Assembly (NCBI RefSeq): GCF_001865675.1
Contig: NZ_CP011319.1
Coordinates: forward strand, 4,898,001-4,962,000
Origin: Janthinobacterium sp. 1_2014MBL_MicDiv
GTDB lineage: Bacteria; Pseudomonadota; Gammaproteobacteria; Burkholderiales; Burkholderiaceae_D
Direction: 5' to 3'
DNA length: 64,000 nt
Shown: piece by piece, positions 48,305 to 57,425 of the stretch
How positions within the stretch are numbered: position 1 is the stretch's first letter
How the letters are laid out: each line of letters opens with the position of its first letter
The notes under the pieces: model-generated
What the model was told of the DNA's origin: nothing
Databases searched by the model: none
The model's input: only the letters and a program-made list of their open reading frames with translations
Position numbers and translations under genes: made by a program

Positions 48305-48513
48305 CACGCCTGCAGACGCATATAAAGTTCCATGAAATGTTGCCCAAAAGAATTAAATTGCGACTACAATAGCATGACGTAGATCAAGCAATGCCCAGCA
48401 TCGCTCCGCCAGGGCCGCCACCCCGCCCTGATCACCAGCACGCATTTATTGAACAGGATGGCTGGCGAGGCCGGGTGCGTTTCCGCTCCTGGCACCGCCA
48501 CCAAGCACGCACC

Positions 48514-48963
48514 ATGTCTGAAGAAAAAACCATCACTGAAACGAGTTCCTACGGCAAGGAAACCCCTGTGGGCAGGCCCGACGTCGATGGCCGCGCCGGC
48601 ATTTTCGTGCCCACGGCGGAATTTGACATCGACAACACGACCACCATCCGCAAGGGCGCTGGCATCGTCGGCTTCGGCAACCTCGACGGCACCCTGACCG
48701 TGTATTTCGAGGCCAACCGCTTCGACGAGAGCAATCTGCACAAGTGGGAACACAAGGCGCGCAAGGCGTATGACCGCATGGTCATGGGCGCGCCCACGGT
48801 GTCGAAGGCGAAGATCGATGCGCGCATGCTGGAACAGGTGGGCATCATCGATGGCATGGGCATCAATATCAAGCACCCGGAACGCCTGACGCAATGGCTG
48901 GCCATGTCGAACGTGCTGGACACGGCGCCGGAAGCGTCCGTGGTGCGCTGGAAGAATCGCTGA
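48514..48963 (+). CDS. Conserved-looking protein of unknown function
   Basis: This 149-residue polar protein starts at an ATG at 48514 (upstream in-frame codons are low complexity). It has Phe-Val-Pro-Thr-Ala-Glu-Phe-Asp-Ile-Asp-Asn-Thr-Thr-Thr-Ile and a Trp-Glu-His-Lys-Ala-Arg-Lys-Ala-Tyr-Asp-Arg segment. No signal peptide or membrane helix is seen. I do not recognise the family. It stands alone between terminators. Confidence 0.65.
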   Translation: MSEEKTITETSSYGKETPVGRPDVDGRAGIFVPTAEFDIDNTTTIRKGAGIVGFGNLDGTLTVYFEANRFDESNLHKWEHKARKAYDRMVMGAPTVSKAKIDARMLEQVGIIDGMGINIKHPERLTQWLAMSNVLDTAPEASVVRWKNR

Positions 48964-49103
48964 ATCGGCCGGAGAACGAGGCGTGGCGCCAGCGACGAGG
49001 CATTGTCCTACAAAGTGTCGGACAGTCATCTGATGCCCTTAAGCATCAACTCATCCTATGATGAAAGCATACCAACACACCTCATACCACTCAGGAGTAC
49101 GAC

Positions 49104-49220
49104 ATGTCCCGCCTCATCCCGATCAGCTTTGGCGCCTTGCAAATAGGTCTGGCAGCGGCGGCGATGTATATCCTGTGCTCGGCGGACGTGCTGCACCAGA
49201 CGGCCGTGTATTTCCACTGA
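49104..49220 (+). CDS. Small hydrophobic protein (38 residues)
   Basis: An ATG at 49104, with AGGAG six bases upstream, opens a 38-residue frame. It is mostly one hydrophobic helix (about residues 8-25) with a short polar tail containing Cys and His. The good ribosome site and composition suggest a true small membrane protein. Function unknown. Confidence 0.5.
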   Translation: MSRLIPISFGALQIGLAAAAMYILCSADVLHQTAVYFH

Positions 49221-49306
49221 TTCCACTTCCAGGCAAACACGCAGCCGAGGGCAAGGGACGTTCCCGCCCGCTGCCCCCAAGGTGCGGTCAAATTGCTGCG
49301 ATGTGA

Positions 49307-49690
49307 CTAGCGTCGGCCGTGGTAGCGGCCATGCCCGCCCCAGCCGCCGCGGTGTCCACCGTAGCGCCCAAAGCCAAACACGAAGTCCAGCCCGATCGAC
49401 ACGGGCGGGTTGTAATAATACGGTTGCGGCGCATACACGGGTGCCGGCACATACACGGGCTGCTGCACATAGACCGGCTGTTGCTGCACATACACTGGCT
49501 CATTCGTATATTCGACGCGCGGCTCGCTGATGACGCGGCCGGCCTGCACCGGCTCGGACGACACGGTATGCCACTCGTACGGGTTATACGCCCCCTGCGG
49601 CGCGCGCGTGCCGTAATAGGCGGGGCCGGGCGGGGCCACGGCGCAGCCACCCAGGGCGGCCAGTGAAATTACTGCCAACAGGGTTTTCAT
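49307..49690 (-). CDS. Small lipoprotein with Tyr/Pro/Val/Gln repeats
   Basis: The 127-residue protein has a lipobox (Ala-Leu-Gly-Gly-Cys at about 11-15) and a low-complexity mature part. Pro-Val-Tyr-Val-Gln-Gln repeats appear around 67-85, and a Gly/Arg/Tyr-rich tail (Gly-Gly-His-Arg-Gly-Gly-Trp-Gly) ends it. It should sit in the outer membrane; the role is unknown. The ATG at 49690 gives a normal signal peptide. Confidence 0.75.
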   Translation of the reverse strand: MKTLLAVISLAALGGCAVAPPGPAYYGTRAPQGAYNPYEWHTVSSEPVQAGRVISEPRVEYTNEPVYVQQQPVYVQQPVYVPAPVYAPQPYYYNPPVSIGLDFVFGFGRYGGHRGGWGGHGRYHGRR

Positions 49691-49842
49691 CGCAATTCTC
49701 CTGATATGTACCACTACTTAATTAAGTACTATAAGAAATAATGAGGCGCTTTGCTGCCCTTTTACCGATTGTTACACCCCGAAGCACGCCGCAACATGGA
49801 ATGTGGCAAAGCCGCCACAGCCGGCCCGTGGCGCATGATTCC

Positions 49843-50415
49843 TCAAATAAATGGAATAGCGCACGTATCGATCACCTTGCCCGCCGCATCGTAGCGCTGC
49901 ACGCACACCTGGTAGCGCACGCCGTAATCGAGGTCGACTTGCTCGACCTTGCCATATTTCAATTTCCAGCTGGGCTGCACCTGTTGCTTGCCGGCCAGCG
50001 CCGCCACGTCCTGCGGAATGGCCATGGCCGTTTGCACCTCGCCCTGGCGCGCTTCCTGGCGCCGCGCCACCTCGATGGACACGGTCAGCGCCACGTCGAC
50101 GCCGCCATCGGCATACGCCAGCACGGGCGCACTGCGCTGTGCCCGCATCACGCCCCAGGCGCAAGCCTGGCCAGCGGACTCGCAGCGTTTCAATTGCGCC
50201 AGCGGAAAATACTCGGCAGCAATCTTGCCATCCTTGATGGGCCAGCTCGTGCGCACGCCGTCGCGCTTGCCGGTCAGGGGATTGTCCCAGCTCAGGCTAT
50301 TGACGACGGCCACCGTCTGTCCCGGCTGCAAGCCGGTGGGCGTGCCCAGCCCGGCGCAGGCGGACAACAGCATGGCGCTGGCGGCAACGGTGGAAAGTGT
50401 CAGGATGCGCTGCAT
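49843..50415 (-). CDS. Lipoprotein of unknown function
   Basis: The 190-residue protein has a signal peptide with lipobox Leu-Leu-Ser-Ala-Cys at about residues 16-20. The mature part has paired cysteines (around 73 and 80) and a C-terminal beta region with Tyr-Gln-Val-Cys-Val-Gln-Arg-Tyr. The family is not recognised. It lies between a repeat-rich lipoprotein and a secreted TonB-C-like gene, all leftward but without tight spacing. Confidence 0.72.
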   Translation of the reverse strand: MQRILTLSTVAASAMLLSACAGLGTPTGLQPGQTVAVVNSLSWDNPLTGKRDGVRTSWPIKDGKIAAEYFPLAQLKRCESAGQACAWGVMRAQRSAPVLAYADGGVDVALTVSIEVARRQEARQGEVQTAMAIPQDVAALAGKQQVQPSWKLKYGKVEQVDLDYGVRYQVCVQRYDAAGKVIDTCAIPFI

Positions 50416-50582
50416 GGTAGGCCTCTTTGATGGGGGAGCCCGAAGGTATGCTTCGAGGGTAACAGAATGGGGACGGCGCCGCCGTGGGGTGGCGCACATA
50501 ACAGTACGGGCAGCGCCTTCGCAAGCGCTGCCCGTCATGGGTGAAGCAAAGTCCGGGAGCCAGGCTCCCGGCTAGGCCAGGA

Positions 50583-50930
50583 TCAGTCCAGCTTCCAGGC
50601 GTAATCGACCTTGGTCCAGGTTTGCGCCGCGGCGCCGTCCTTGGTGCCCGGCTTGAACTTGCACGCGGACAAGGCCTTGATGGCGGCCTTGTCCAGGTTC
50701 TTGAAGCCGCTGCTCTTGTCGACTTTCGAATCGGCAACAGTACCATCGGCATTGACGAGGAAGGACATGGAGACCGTACCCTGCTCCTCGTTCATCAGCG
50801 AGGCTTTCGGATAGTCGGCCTTGCAGGTCTTGGCATCGAACGACGCCGGCACCTCGGCCGCAAATGCCGCGGAAGAGACGGAAACCAGCAAGGCTGCTGC
50901 AACACTCACATAACGCATACTTTTAGACAT
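50583..50930 (-). CDS. Secreted TonB C-terminal-like protein, copy 1
   Basis: The 115-residue protein has a signal peptide (about 1-24) and one TonB-C-like domain: Cys-Lys-Ala-Asp-Tyr-Pro, Gly-Thr-Val-Ser-Met-Ser-Phe-Leu-Val-Asn-Ala-Asp-Gly-Thr-Val and Leu-Asp-Lys-Ala-Ala. A second Cys sits in Ala-Cys-Lys-Phe-Lys-Pro-Gly. No membrane anchor or Pro-rich spacer is present, so it is not an energy transducer. GGGGAAG precedes the ATG. It is highly similar to the next gene, a tandem duplicate. Confidence 0.78.
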   Translation of the reverse strand: MSKSMRYVSVAAALLVSVSSAAFAAEVPASFDAKTCKADYPKASLMNEEQGTVSMSFLVNADGTVADSKVDKSSGFKNLDKAAIKALSACKFKPGTKDGAAAQTWTKVDYAWKLD

Positions 50931-50965
50931 TTGCTTCCCCATAATAGATCAGAATCAGACAGAGT

Positions 50966-51301
50966 TCACAGCTTCCAGGCGTAGTCGACCTTGGTCCAGG
51001 TCTGCGCCACGCTGCCATCCTTGGTGCCCGGCTTGAACTTGCAGGCGGAAATGGCCTTGATGGCCGCCTTGTCCAGGTTGCGGAAACCGCTGGATTTCTC
51101 CACCTTGGAATCGACGACCTTGCCGTCGGCGGCCACCAGGAACGACATCGTGACATCTCCCTGCTCTTCATTGATCAGGGAAGCCTTCGGGTATTCCGCC
51201 TTGCAGTTTTTGGCATCGAAGGTCGCCGGCACTTCGGCGGCCAGGATGGTGGCGCTCACGCCGGAGAGGAGTACAGCTGCGATAACACTACGCTTATTCA
51301 T
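50966..51301 (-). CDS. Secreted TonB C-terminal-like protein, copy 2
   Basis: The 111-residue product has a signal peptide (about 1-21) and the same single domain as its neighbour, with Cys-Lys-Ala-Glu-Tyr-Pro-Lys-Ala-Ser-Leu, Gly-Phe-Arg-Asn-Leu-Asp-Lys-Ala-Ala-Ile-Lys and Ala-Cys-Lys-Phe-Lys-Pro-Gly-Thr-Lys-Asp-Gly conserved. Roughly four in five residues match over the mature part. A periplasmic location is expected; the two cysteines probably form a disulfide. It precedes copy 1 on the same strand by 35 bases, so both may be cotranscribed. Confidence 0.78.
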   Translation of the reverse strand: MNKRSVIAAVLLSGVSATILAAEVPATFDAKNCKAEYPKASLINEEQGDVTMSFLVAADGKVVDSKVEKSSGFRNLDKAAIKAISACKFKPGTKDGSVAQTWTKVDYAWKL

Positions 51302-51397
51302 AGTTACACTTTTACACTTTTCAACAACGTTAAACAAAATCGTAAAACCGGCTGCACGCGTTGCCGTGCGCAGCCCCTGGATCTACCACCACCTGCC

Positions 51398-53152
51398 TTA
51401 AAACTCTTCCCACTCGTCATTGCTGCTGGACGCAGCCGCCTTGCGTGGCGCCGGAGCGGCCACGGGTGCGGCCGCTTCCGCCTTGCGGGCCAGCGACTTG
51501 ACCGGACGCAATGCCGGCGCCGGCTTGCGCGCGGCGACCGGTGCGGCCACGGCAGGCGCGGGCACGTACGCCGGGGCTTTTTCCTCGCCTTCGACCAGCT
51601 TGAAGATGCTGACCACATGGGCCAGTTCGGCCGCCTGGTCTTGCAGGCTTTGCGCGGCGGCGGCCGCCTGTTCCACCAGGGCCGCATTTTGCTGCGTCAT
51701 GCCATCCATCTCGATGATCGACAGGTTGACCTGTTCGATGCCGGCGCTCTGCTCCTGGCTGGCGCTGGCGATCTCGCTCATGATGTCGGTGACGCGGCGC
51801 ACGCTGTCGACCACTTCACCCATCGTCACGCCGGCCTGGCCAACCAGGCGCGTGCCGCGTTCCGTCTTCTCGGCCGAATCGTCGATGAGGATCTTGATTT
51901 CTTTCGCGGCGCCAGCGGAACGCTGGGCCAGGTTGCGCACTTCCGACGCCACCACGGCAAAGCCACGGCCTTGCTCGCCGGCACGCGCCGCTTCCACGGC
52001 CGCGTTCAGCGCCAGGATGTTGGTCTGGAAGGCGATGCCATCGATCACGCCGATGATGTCGACGATTTTCTTCGCCGACTCATTGATCGAGCTCATGGTA
52101 TCGACCACTTGCGAAACGACGGAGCCGCCCTTCAGCGCCACGTCCGATGCGGTGGCGGCCAGCTTGTTGGCTTCCCGCGCATTGTCGGCATTCTGTTTCA
52201 CGGTCGAGGTCAGCTCTTCCATGGCCGACGCGGTTTTTTCCAGCGCGCTGGCCTGCATTTCCGTCCGCGACGACAGGTCGATATTGCCGTCGGCAATCTC
52301 GCGCGAGGCCGTGCCGATGGTTTCCGTGCCGACGCGCACCTGGCCGACGATGCCCACCAGGCTGTTGCGCATTTCCTTCATTTCCGCCAGCAGGCTGGAA
52401 TTGTCCGATGGCTGCGTATGGATGCCGATCGACAGGTCGCCATTGGCGATGCTGCCGGCGATCGACGCCGTGTAATCGGGTTCGCCGCCCAGCTGCTTCA
52501 GCAAGCCGCGGGTGATCACCAGCGCCGCCGCCACGCCCATCGCCACGGCCAGTACGCCGAGGATGATCATGAACAGGCGCGCGCTGTCGAAGGCCTTGCG
52601 GGCATCCGATTGCATCTGCTCGTTCAACTTGTCTTCCAGCGTGGCCAGCTGCTCCAGCGCTTCCATCCATTTTTTCTGCACGGGACGGATTTCCTTGATC
52701 ATCACGCGCGTGGCGCCTTCCGCATCGTTGGCCATCCACAGCGCGGATGCCTTGGCGATGGCCGGCATGGCGGCCGCCTCGTATTCCTTGATCGAGGCCA
52801 GCAAGGTTTTTTCCTCAGGCGTCGACTCGATGGCGAATTTCTCTTCGAGCTTTTTCTGCGTTTCCTGATAGGTATTCGTTTGCGTCTTGATACGCGCCAT
52901 TTCCGGCTCCATATCGCTTGCGTCCGTCATCAGGGTCAGGATGCGCAGCGAGGTGATGCGGTCGCTGACGTTGCCACGCATATCGATCACCAGGCGGGTG
53001 ACGACATTGTTGACATTGATCACATGATCGAGACGTTCCTGGATTTGCGCCATGCGCGCGATGCCGAGGACGGTCACGGCCACCAGCAGAACCAGTACCA
53101 GGGCGAATCCCAGGCCCAGGCGAGTACCAACCTTCATTTTTGCTAAATTCAT
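51398..53152 (-). CDS. Methyl-accepting chemotaxis protein
   Basis: The 584-residue receptor has TM1 (about 11-32), a four-helix periplasmic sensor domain (about 33-188), TM2 (about 190-212), a HAMP linker and a signalling domain with the conserved hairpin tip (Ile-Asp-Gly-Ile-Ala-Phe-Gln-Thr-Asn-Ile-Leu-Ala-Leu-Asn-Ala). A Pro/Ala-rich linker leads to a C-terminal Glu-Trp-Glu-Glu-Phe. This fits the xWxxF tether that binds CheR and CheB, so the receptor can recruit the adaptation enzymes. Ligand unknown. Confidence 0.94.
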   Translation of the reverse strand: MNLAKMKVGTRLGLGFALVLVLLVAVTVLGIARMAQIQERLDHVINVNNVVTRLVIDMRGNVSDRITSLRILTLMTDASDMEPEMARIKTQTNTYQETQKKLEEKFAIESTPEEKTLLASIKEYEAAAMPAIAKASALWMANDAEGATRVMIKEIRPVQKKWMEALEQLATLEDKLNEQMQSDARKAFDSARLFMIILGVLAVAMGVAAALVITRGLLKQLGGEPDYTASIAGSIANGDLSIGIHTQPSDNSSLLAEMKEMRNSLVGIVGQVRVGTETIGTASREIADGNIDLSSRTEMQASALEKTASAMEELTSTVKQNADNAREANKLAATASDVALKGGSVVSQVVDTMSSINESAKKIVDIIGVIDGIAFQTNILALNAAVEAARAGEQGRGFAVVASEVRNLAQRSAGAAKEIKILIDDSAEKTERGTRLVGQAGVTMGEVVDSVRRVTDIMSEIASASQEQSAGIEQVNLSIIEMDGMTQQNAALVEQAAAAAQSLQDQAAELAHVVSIFKLVEGEEKAPAYVPAPAVAAPVAARKPAPALRPVKSLARKAEAAAPVAAPAPRKAAASSSNDEWEEF

Positions 53153-53672
53153 TTCGGCTCTTCGTAAATGAAACTATTGATAAGAATTTTTGCCCGGCAC
53201 GACAAGACGAAGGCTGCGGGACGCCGGTTTCCGCCGCTGCCGATTGGTCAGCTGGTGGTATCCGGCCGCACGCAGCCTGGGGTACTTCCTGGTCTGCAGC
53301 TGCCCTGAAACAAGCGGTGACTGCGCATGCAAATTTGTTCCACACACTGCTGTTTTTACACTGTTGATGGTGAGATCAACATCAAACATTCATATGAGAA
53401 ATATTTGTCTATAATCAATTATAGGTGTAAATTTTGCCTCAAAGCAAGCAATAAGTGCCTGAATAAATTGCAGATTAACTTTCTTCGGGGAAATGGCAAC
53501 AAAGCCGTTTCTTGCCTTCTAGAAATGCCCCATGGCAGTGCGGGCGTGCGCCGAAACAGCGCATTTACAACACATGGCATAACCATATGACATCGTTCTG
53601 GAAGGGCGACTCAGAGGAAGGGGGAGTACGGACAATACCAGTGCGCCGGGACACCGGTCTAGACAAGTTGGA
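53153..53672. other. Intergenic region upstream of the chemoreceptor
   Basis: No gene is supported in these 520 bases. The AT-rich part 53330-53480 is the likely promoter zone for the leftward chemoreceptor. I looked for a flagellar sigma-28 motif near the start and did not find a good one. Short frames here have poor composition. Confidence 0.5.
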
Positions 53673-54137
53673 TCAGCTGTCCCAACTGCAATGCATGACA
53701 TAGGCGTGGCCGTCCACGCCAAAGACAAAGACGCTCCAGATGGCGCCCAGTTGCCCGCCCAGGCTGCGCTGGCCCGATGATACCAGTTGATACCAGTGCG
53801 GCTTGCTACCGAACAATTCAAGCAGTTCGCGCGCGAAACCGTCATATAAGCGGGCGTCGAGCGGCTGGCGCTCCGCCTCGCTTATCGGTCGCAGGCGCTC
53901 GAGCAGCCACTGGCGCGGCGTGCACAAGGCGCCGCTGCACGCCACCATCTCGATCGGCTGCAGGCGCAAGCCATCGGGCGTCACCTGCAGCGCGCGGCAC
54001 AGCGCATCGAATGCGGCCGGCGGCGCGACGGCTCCCAGATACTCGCAAAGAAAGGCGCTGCCGTCATCCTTCAGCGCGCTGACGGCTTGCAGGTAGCCAT
54101 GCAGCTGCTGCGCATGGCCGTGGCCGTCGCCGCGCAT
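53673..54137 (-). CDS. Unknown protein coupled to dusA
   Basis: The 154-residue protein begins at an ATG overlapping the dusA stop codon (TGATG), which implies coupled translation. It is predicted alpha/beta with a Pro-His-Trp-Tyr-Gln-Leu-Val segment near residue 112 and a C-terminal Ala-Tyr-Val-Met-His-Cys-Ser-Trp. Family not recognised. The coupling hints at a link with tRNA modification, but this may be only shared expression. Confidence 0.62.
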   Translation of the reverse strand: MRGDGHGHAQQLHGYLQAVSALKDDGSAFLCEYLGAVAPPAAFDALCRALQVTPDGLRLQPIEMVACSGALCTPRQWLLERLRPISEAERQPLDARLYDGFARELLELFGSKPHWYQLVSSGQRSLGGQLGAIWSVFVFGVDGHAYVMHCSWDS

Positions 54138-55132
54138 CAGGCCGGCAACGACAGGCGCGCCGCCGCTTCCAGCAGCAAGCGCGGGTCGCCCGAAGCAAGT
54201 TTCTTCGAATCGGACAAGGTCTGGCGGAAACCGCGCGCGCCGGGCAGGTTTTGCATCAGGCCCAGCATGTGGCGCGTGACGCTGTTCAGCTTCAAGCGCC
54301 CGGCTTCCTTCTCCAGCTGCGCACTGATGTACGGAATCATCGCCTCGAGCACCTGCTCGCGCGTCTTCACGGGCGACTCGTCGCCGTAATAGCGCTGGTC
54401 GAACTGCGCCATCACGTAGGGGTTGTGGTAAGCCTCGCGGCCCAGCATCACGCCGTCGAGGTGCTGCAGGTGCAGGTCGATCTCGTCCAGGGTCTTGATG
54501 CCGCCATTGATAATGAACTCGAATTGCGGAAAATCACGCTTCAAGCGGTAGGCATAGTCATACTTGAGGGGCGGCACTTCGCGGTTTTCCTTCGGGCTCA
54601 GGCCTTTCAGGATGGCGTTGCGCGCATGCACGATAAACGTCTTGCAGCCGGCATCGGCCACGGTGCCGACGAAGTCGCGCACGAAGTCATACGACTCGCT
54701 GTCATCGATGCCGATGCGGTGTTTCACCGTGACGTCGATATCGACCACGTCGCGCATGGCTTTCACGCAGTCGGCCACCAGTTGCGGCTCGGCCATCAGG
54801 CAGGCGCCAAACGCGCCCTTCTGCACGCGCTCGGACGGGCAGCCGCAGTTCAGGTTGACCTCGTCATAGCCCCACTGCTCACCCAGTTTGGCGCTGGTGG
54901 CCAGGTCCTTCGGGTCGCTGCCGCCCAGCTGCAGCGCCACCGGATGCTCTTCCTCGTTGAAGCGCAAATGGCGTTCCACGTCGCCGTAGACGAGCGCGCC
55001 GGTCGTCACCATCTCGGTGTAGAGCCAGGTGTGGCGCGTGATTTCGCGGTGGAACTTGCGGCAATGGCGGTCGGTCCAGTCCATCATCGGGGCGACGGAC
55101 AGGCGGCGGGAAGGCAAAGAGGAGGAAGTCAT
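54137..55132 (-). CDS. dusA: tRNA-dihydrouridine(20/20a) synthase DusA
   Basis: The 331-residue flavoenzyme reduces uridine in the tRNA D-loop. Motifs include Ser-Val-Ala-Pro-Met-Met-Asp-Trp-Thr-Asp-Arg-His-Cys-Arg, Leu-Gln-Leu-Gly-Gly-Ser-Asp-Pro, Val-Asn-Leu-Asn-Cys-Gly-Cys98-Pro-Ser (catalytic Cys98) and Gly-Arg-Glu-Ala-Tyr-His-Asn-Pro-Tyr. The MMDWTDRH pattern sorts it to DusA, not DusB or DusC. The ATG at 55132 is preferred; a TTG further upstream is possible. It overlaps the next leftward gene. Confidence 0.94.
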   Translation of the reverse strand: MTSSSLPSRRLSVAPMMDWTDRHCRKFHREITRHTWLYTEMVTTGALVYGDVERHLRFNEEEHPVALQLGGSDPKDLATSAKLGEQWGYDEVNLNCGCPSERVQKGAFGACLMAEPQLVADCVKAMRDVVDIDVTVKHRIGIDDSESYDFVRDFVGTVADAGCKTFIVHARNAILKGLSPKENREVPPLKYDYAYRLKRDFPQFEFIINGGIKTLDEIDLHLQHLDGVMLGREAYHNPYVMAQFDQRYYGDESPVKTREQVLEAMIPYISAQLEKEAGRLKLNSVTRHMLGLMQNLPGARGFRQTLSDSKKLASGDPRLLLEAAARLSLPA

Positions 55133-55220
55133 GGTGTCTACAAAAAACAGGGACTGCAAATGACAAACCCGCTGCGCGCCTCACCAGTGACGGTGACGCG
55201 GCGCAGCGGGCCGGAAGCGG

Positions 55221-55238
55221 CATGGCCCGCGGGCCATG
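55221..55238. repeat. Perfect 18-bp palindrome after typA
   Basis: CATGGCCCGCGGGCCATG is fully self-complementary and lies 13 bases past the typA stop codon (leftward). A neighbouring GCGGGCC/GGCCCGC pairing gives an alternative stem. There is no T-run, so it may be an imperfect terminator or mRNA 3' stabiliser. Confidence 0.6.
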
Positions 55239-55250
55239 CTCTACAACATA

Positions 55251-57083
55251 TTACGCGTCACGCGACGCTTTTTTACGCTCGTGCTCTTTCAGGAAGCGCT
55301 TGCGCAGGCGGATCGATTTAGGCGTGATTTCCACCAGTTCGTCGTCCTCGATGAATTCGACTGCGTATTCCAGCGACATCTGAATTGGCGGTACCAGGCG
55401 CACCGCTTCGTCGGTACCCGACGAACGCACGTTGGTCAGCTGCTTGCCCTTGATCGGGTTGACGACCAGGTCGTTGTCGCGCGAGTGGATGCCGATGACC
55501 ATGCCTTCGTAGACCGGGTCATTGTGCGACACGAACATGCGGCCGCGGTCTTGCAGTTTCCAGATCGCGTAGGCAACAGCGGCGCCGTCGTCCTGCGAAA
55601 TCAGCACGCCGTTGCGACGGCCAGCCATTTCGCCACGGGTGTTGTCGACTGGCGCGTATTCGTGGAATACGTGGCTCATCAGGCCGGTACCGCGGGTCAG
55701 GGTCATGAATTCGCCCTGGAAGCCGATCAGGCCACGCGCCGGGATCAGGTACTCGAGACGCACGCGGCCCTTGCCATCCGATTCCATGTTTTGCAGGTCG
55801 CCGCGACGACGGCCCAGTTCTTCCATGACGCCGCCCTGGTTGGCTTCTTCCACGTCGACCGACAGGTTTTCAAACGGCTCGTGGCGCACGCCATCGACCA
55901 TCTTGAACACCACGCGTGGACGCGAAACGGCCAGCTCGAAGCCTTCGCGACGCATGTTTTCGATCAGAATCGTCAGGTGCAGCTCGCCGCGGCCCGATAC
56001 TTCGAAGATCGTGTCGTCGTCGGTTGGCGCCACGCGCAGAGCAACGTTGGCTTTCAATTCTTTTTCCAGACGGTCACGCAGTTGACGCGAGGTAACGAAC
56101 TTGCCTTCGCGGCCAGCCAGTGGCGAGTTGTTGACCATGAAGTTCATGGTCAGGGTCGGCTCGTCGACGGTCAGCATTGGCAGCGCTTCAGGCGTGTCCA
56201 GTGCGCACAGGGTCGAACCGATGCCGATTTCGTCGATACCGTTGATCAGGCAGATGTCGCCGGCGACGGCTTCGTCCACCAGCACGCGCTCCAGGCCCTT
56301 GAAGTTCAGCACCTGGTTGATGCGGCCCTTGATCGGGGTAGCGCCTGGGCCATTGATGACCAGCACGTCCTGACCGACCTTGACGGTACCGCGGTTGACG
56401 CGGCCAATGCCGATCTTGCCCACGTACGACGAGTAGTCGAGCGAGGTGATCTGCATTTGCAGCGGGCCTTCCGGATTGTCGTCGCGTACTGGAACGTGTT
56501 CCAGGATGGCGTCAAACATCGGCTTCATGTCGCCGCCGCGCACGTCTTCGGTCAGGCCGGCATAGCCGTTCAGGCCCGAAGCGTAAATGATAGGGAAATC
56601 CAGTTGTTCGTCGGTCGCGCCCAGCTTGTCGAACAGTTCGAACGTCTGGTTGATGGCCCAGTCCGGACGTGCGCCTGGACGGTCGATCTTGTTGACGATG
56701 ACGATAGGCTTCAGACCCAGTGCCAGCGCCTTGCGCGTGACGAAACGGGTTTGCGGCATCGGGCCTTCTTGTGCATCGATCAGCAGCAGAACCGAGTCCA
56801 CCATCGACAGAACACGTTCCACTTCGCCGCCGAAGTCGGCGTGGCCTGGGGTGTCGACGATGTTGATGTGGGTGCCTTCGTACTCAACGGCGCAGTTCTT
56901 CGACAGAATCGTAATGCCGCGCTCCTTTTCCAGGTCGTTCGAGTCCATGACTCGGGTGTCGACCGCTTGGTTTTCACGGAAGGTGCCGGACTGACGCAGC
57001 AGCTGATCCACGAGGGTGGTTTTGCCGTGGTCAACGTGGGCGATAATGGCGATATTACGAATTGCGCGTTTTGTATTTGACAT
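55251..57083 (-). CDS. typA: Ribosome-associated GTPase TypA/BipA
   Basis: The 610-residue translational GTPase has a G domain with Ala-His-Val-Asp-His-Gly-Lys-Thr (15-22), Asp-Thr-Pro-Gly-His and Asn-Lys-Ile-Asp, an EF-Tu-like domain 2, two EF-G-like domains (3 and 5), and the BipA-specific C-terminus (about 480-610) with Pro-Ala-Arg-Gly-Leu-Ile-Gly-Phe. It binds 70S ribosomes and supports assembly of the large subunit, mainly under stress. The ATG at 57083 matches the family start. Confidence 0.96.
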   Translation of the reverse strand: MSNTKRAIRNIAIIAHVDHGKTTLVDQLLRQSGTFRENQAVDTRVMDSNDLEKERGITILSKNCAVEYEGTHINIVDTPGHADFGGEVERVLSMVDSVLLLIDAQEGPMPQTRFVTRKALALGLKPIVIVNKIDRPGARPDWAINQTFELFDKLGATDEQLDFPIIYASGLNGYAGLTEDVRGGDMKPMFDAILEHVPVRDDNPEGPLQMQITSLDYSSYVGKIGIGRVNRGTVKVGQDVLVINGPGATPIKGRINQVLNFKGLERVLVDEAVAGDICLINGIDEIGIGSTLCALDTPEALPMLTVDEPTLTMNFMVNNSPLAGREGKFVTSRQLRDRLEKELKANVALRVAPTDDDTIFEVSGRGELHLTILIENMRREGFELAVSRPRVVFKMVDGVRHEPFENLSVDVEEANQGGVMEELGRRRGDLQNMESDGKGRVRLEYLIPARGLIGFQGEFMTLTRGTGLMSHVFHEYAPVDNTRGEMAGRRNGVLISQDDGAAVAYAIWKLQDRGRMFVSHNDPVYEGMVIGIHSRDNDLVVNPIKGKQLTNVRSSGTDEAVRLVPPIQMSLEYAVEFIEDDELVEITPKSIRLRKRFLKEHERKKASRDA

Positions 57084-57425
57084 GGTCGTAGTAGTTACTG
57101 AAAAACTGCGGAGTGCGTACAAGGTGTACGAGATACCCGAATGCTAATCTATTTCCGGAACCGCGTAGTATAGCATGTTGCGTTGCAACGCTATCTAAAA
57201 ATGCTGGCGGCTCCCGCAGTCGGGGACGGATTGTTTAAAAATGCGACACCGGGTTAGCAGTGTCGCTGATCAATATGACTTGACCATGACTTACCTATGA
57301 CTTGACGGCACCGGACAAAACCGTCGCGAGCGGAAGTGAGTTGTGGCCAAGAAGCGCAGCCGTGCACATGCACAGTGAGCCTCGCAGGTCGCAAATCACG
57401 ACGCGCAGCAGGTTTGCTCAGGTGT
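57084..57425. other. Intergenic region between truB and typA
   Basis: In this 342-bp gap on the leftward strand, typA probably has its own promoter; a TATACT (plus-strand 57167-57172) is a possible -10, without a convincing -35. A GCGTTGCAACGC palindrome lies at 57180-57191. Tandem ATGACTTGA-like repeats occur around 57285-57305. No gene or terminator can be supported. Confidence 0.45.
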
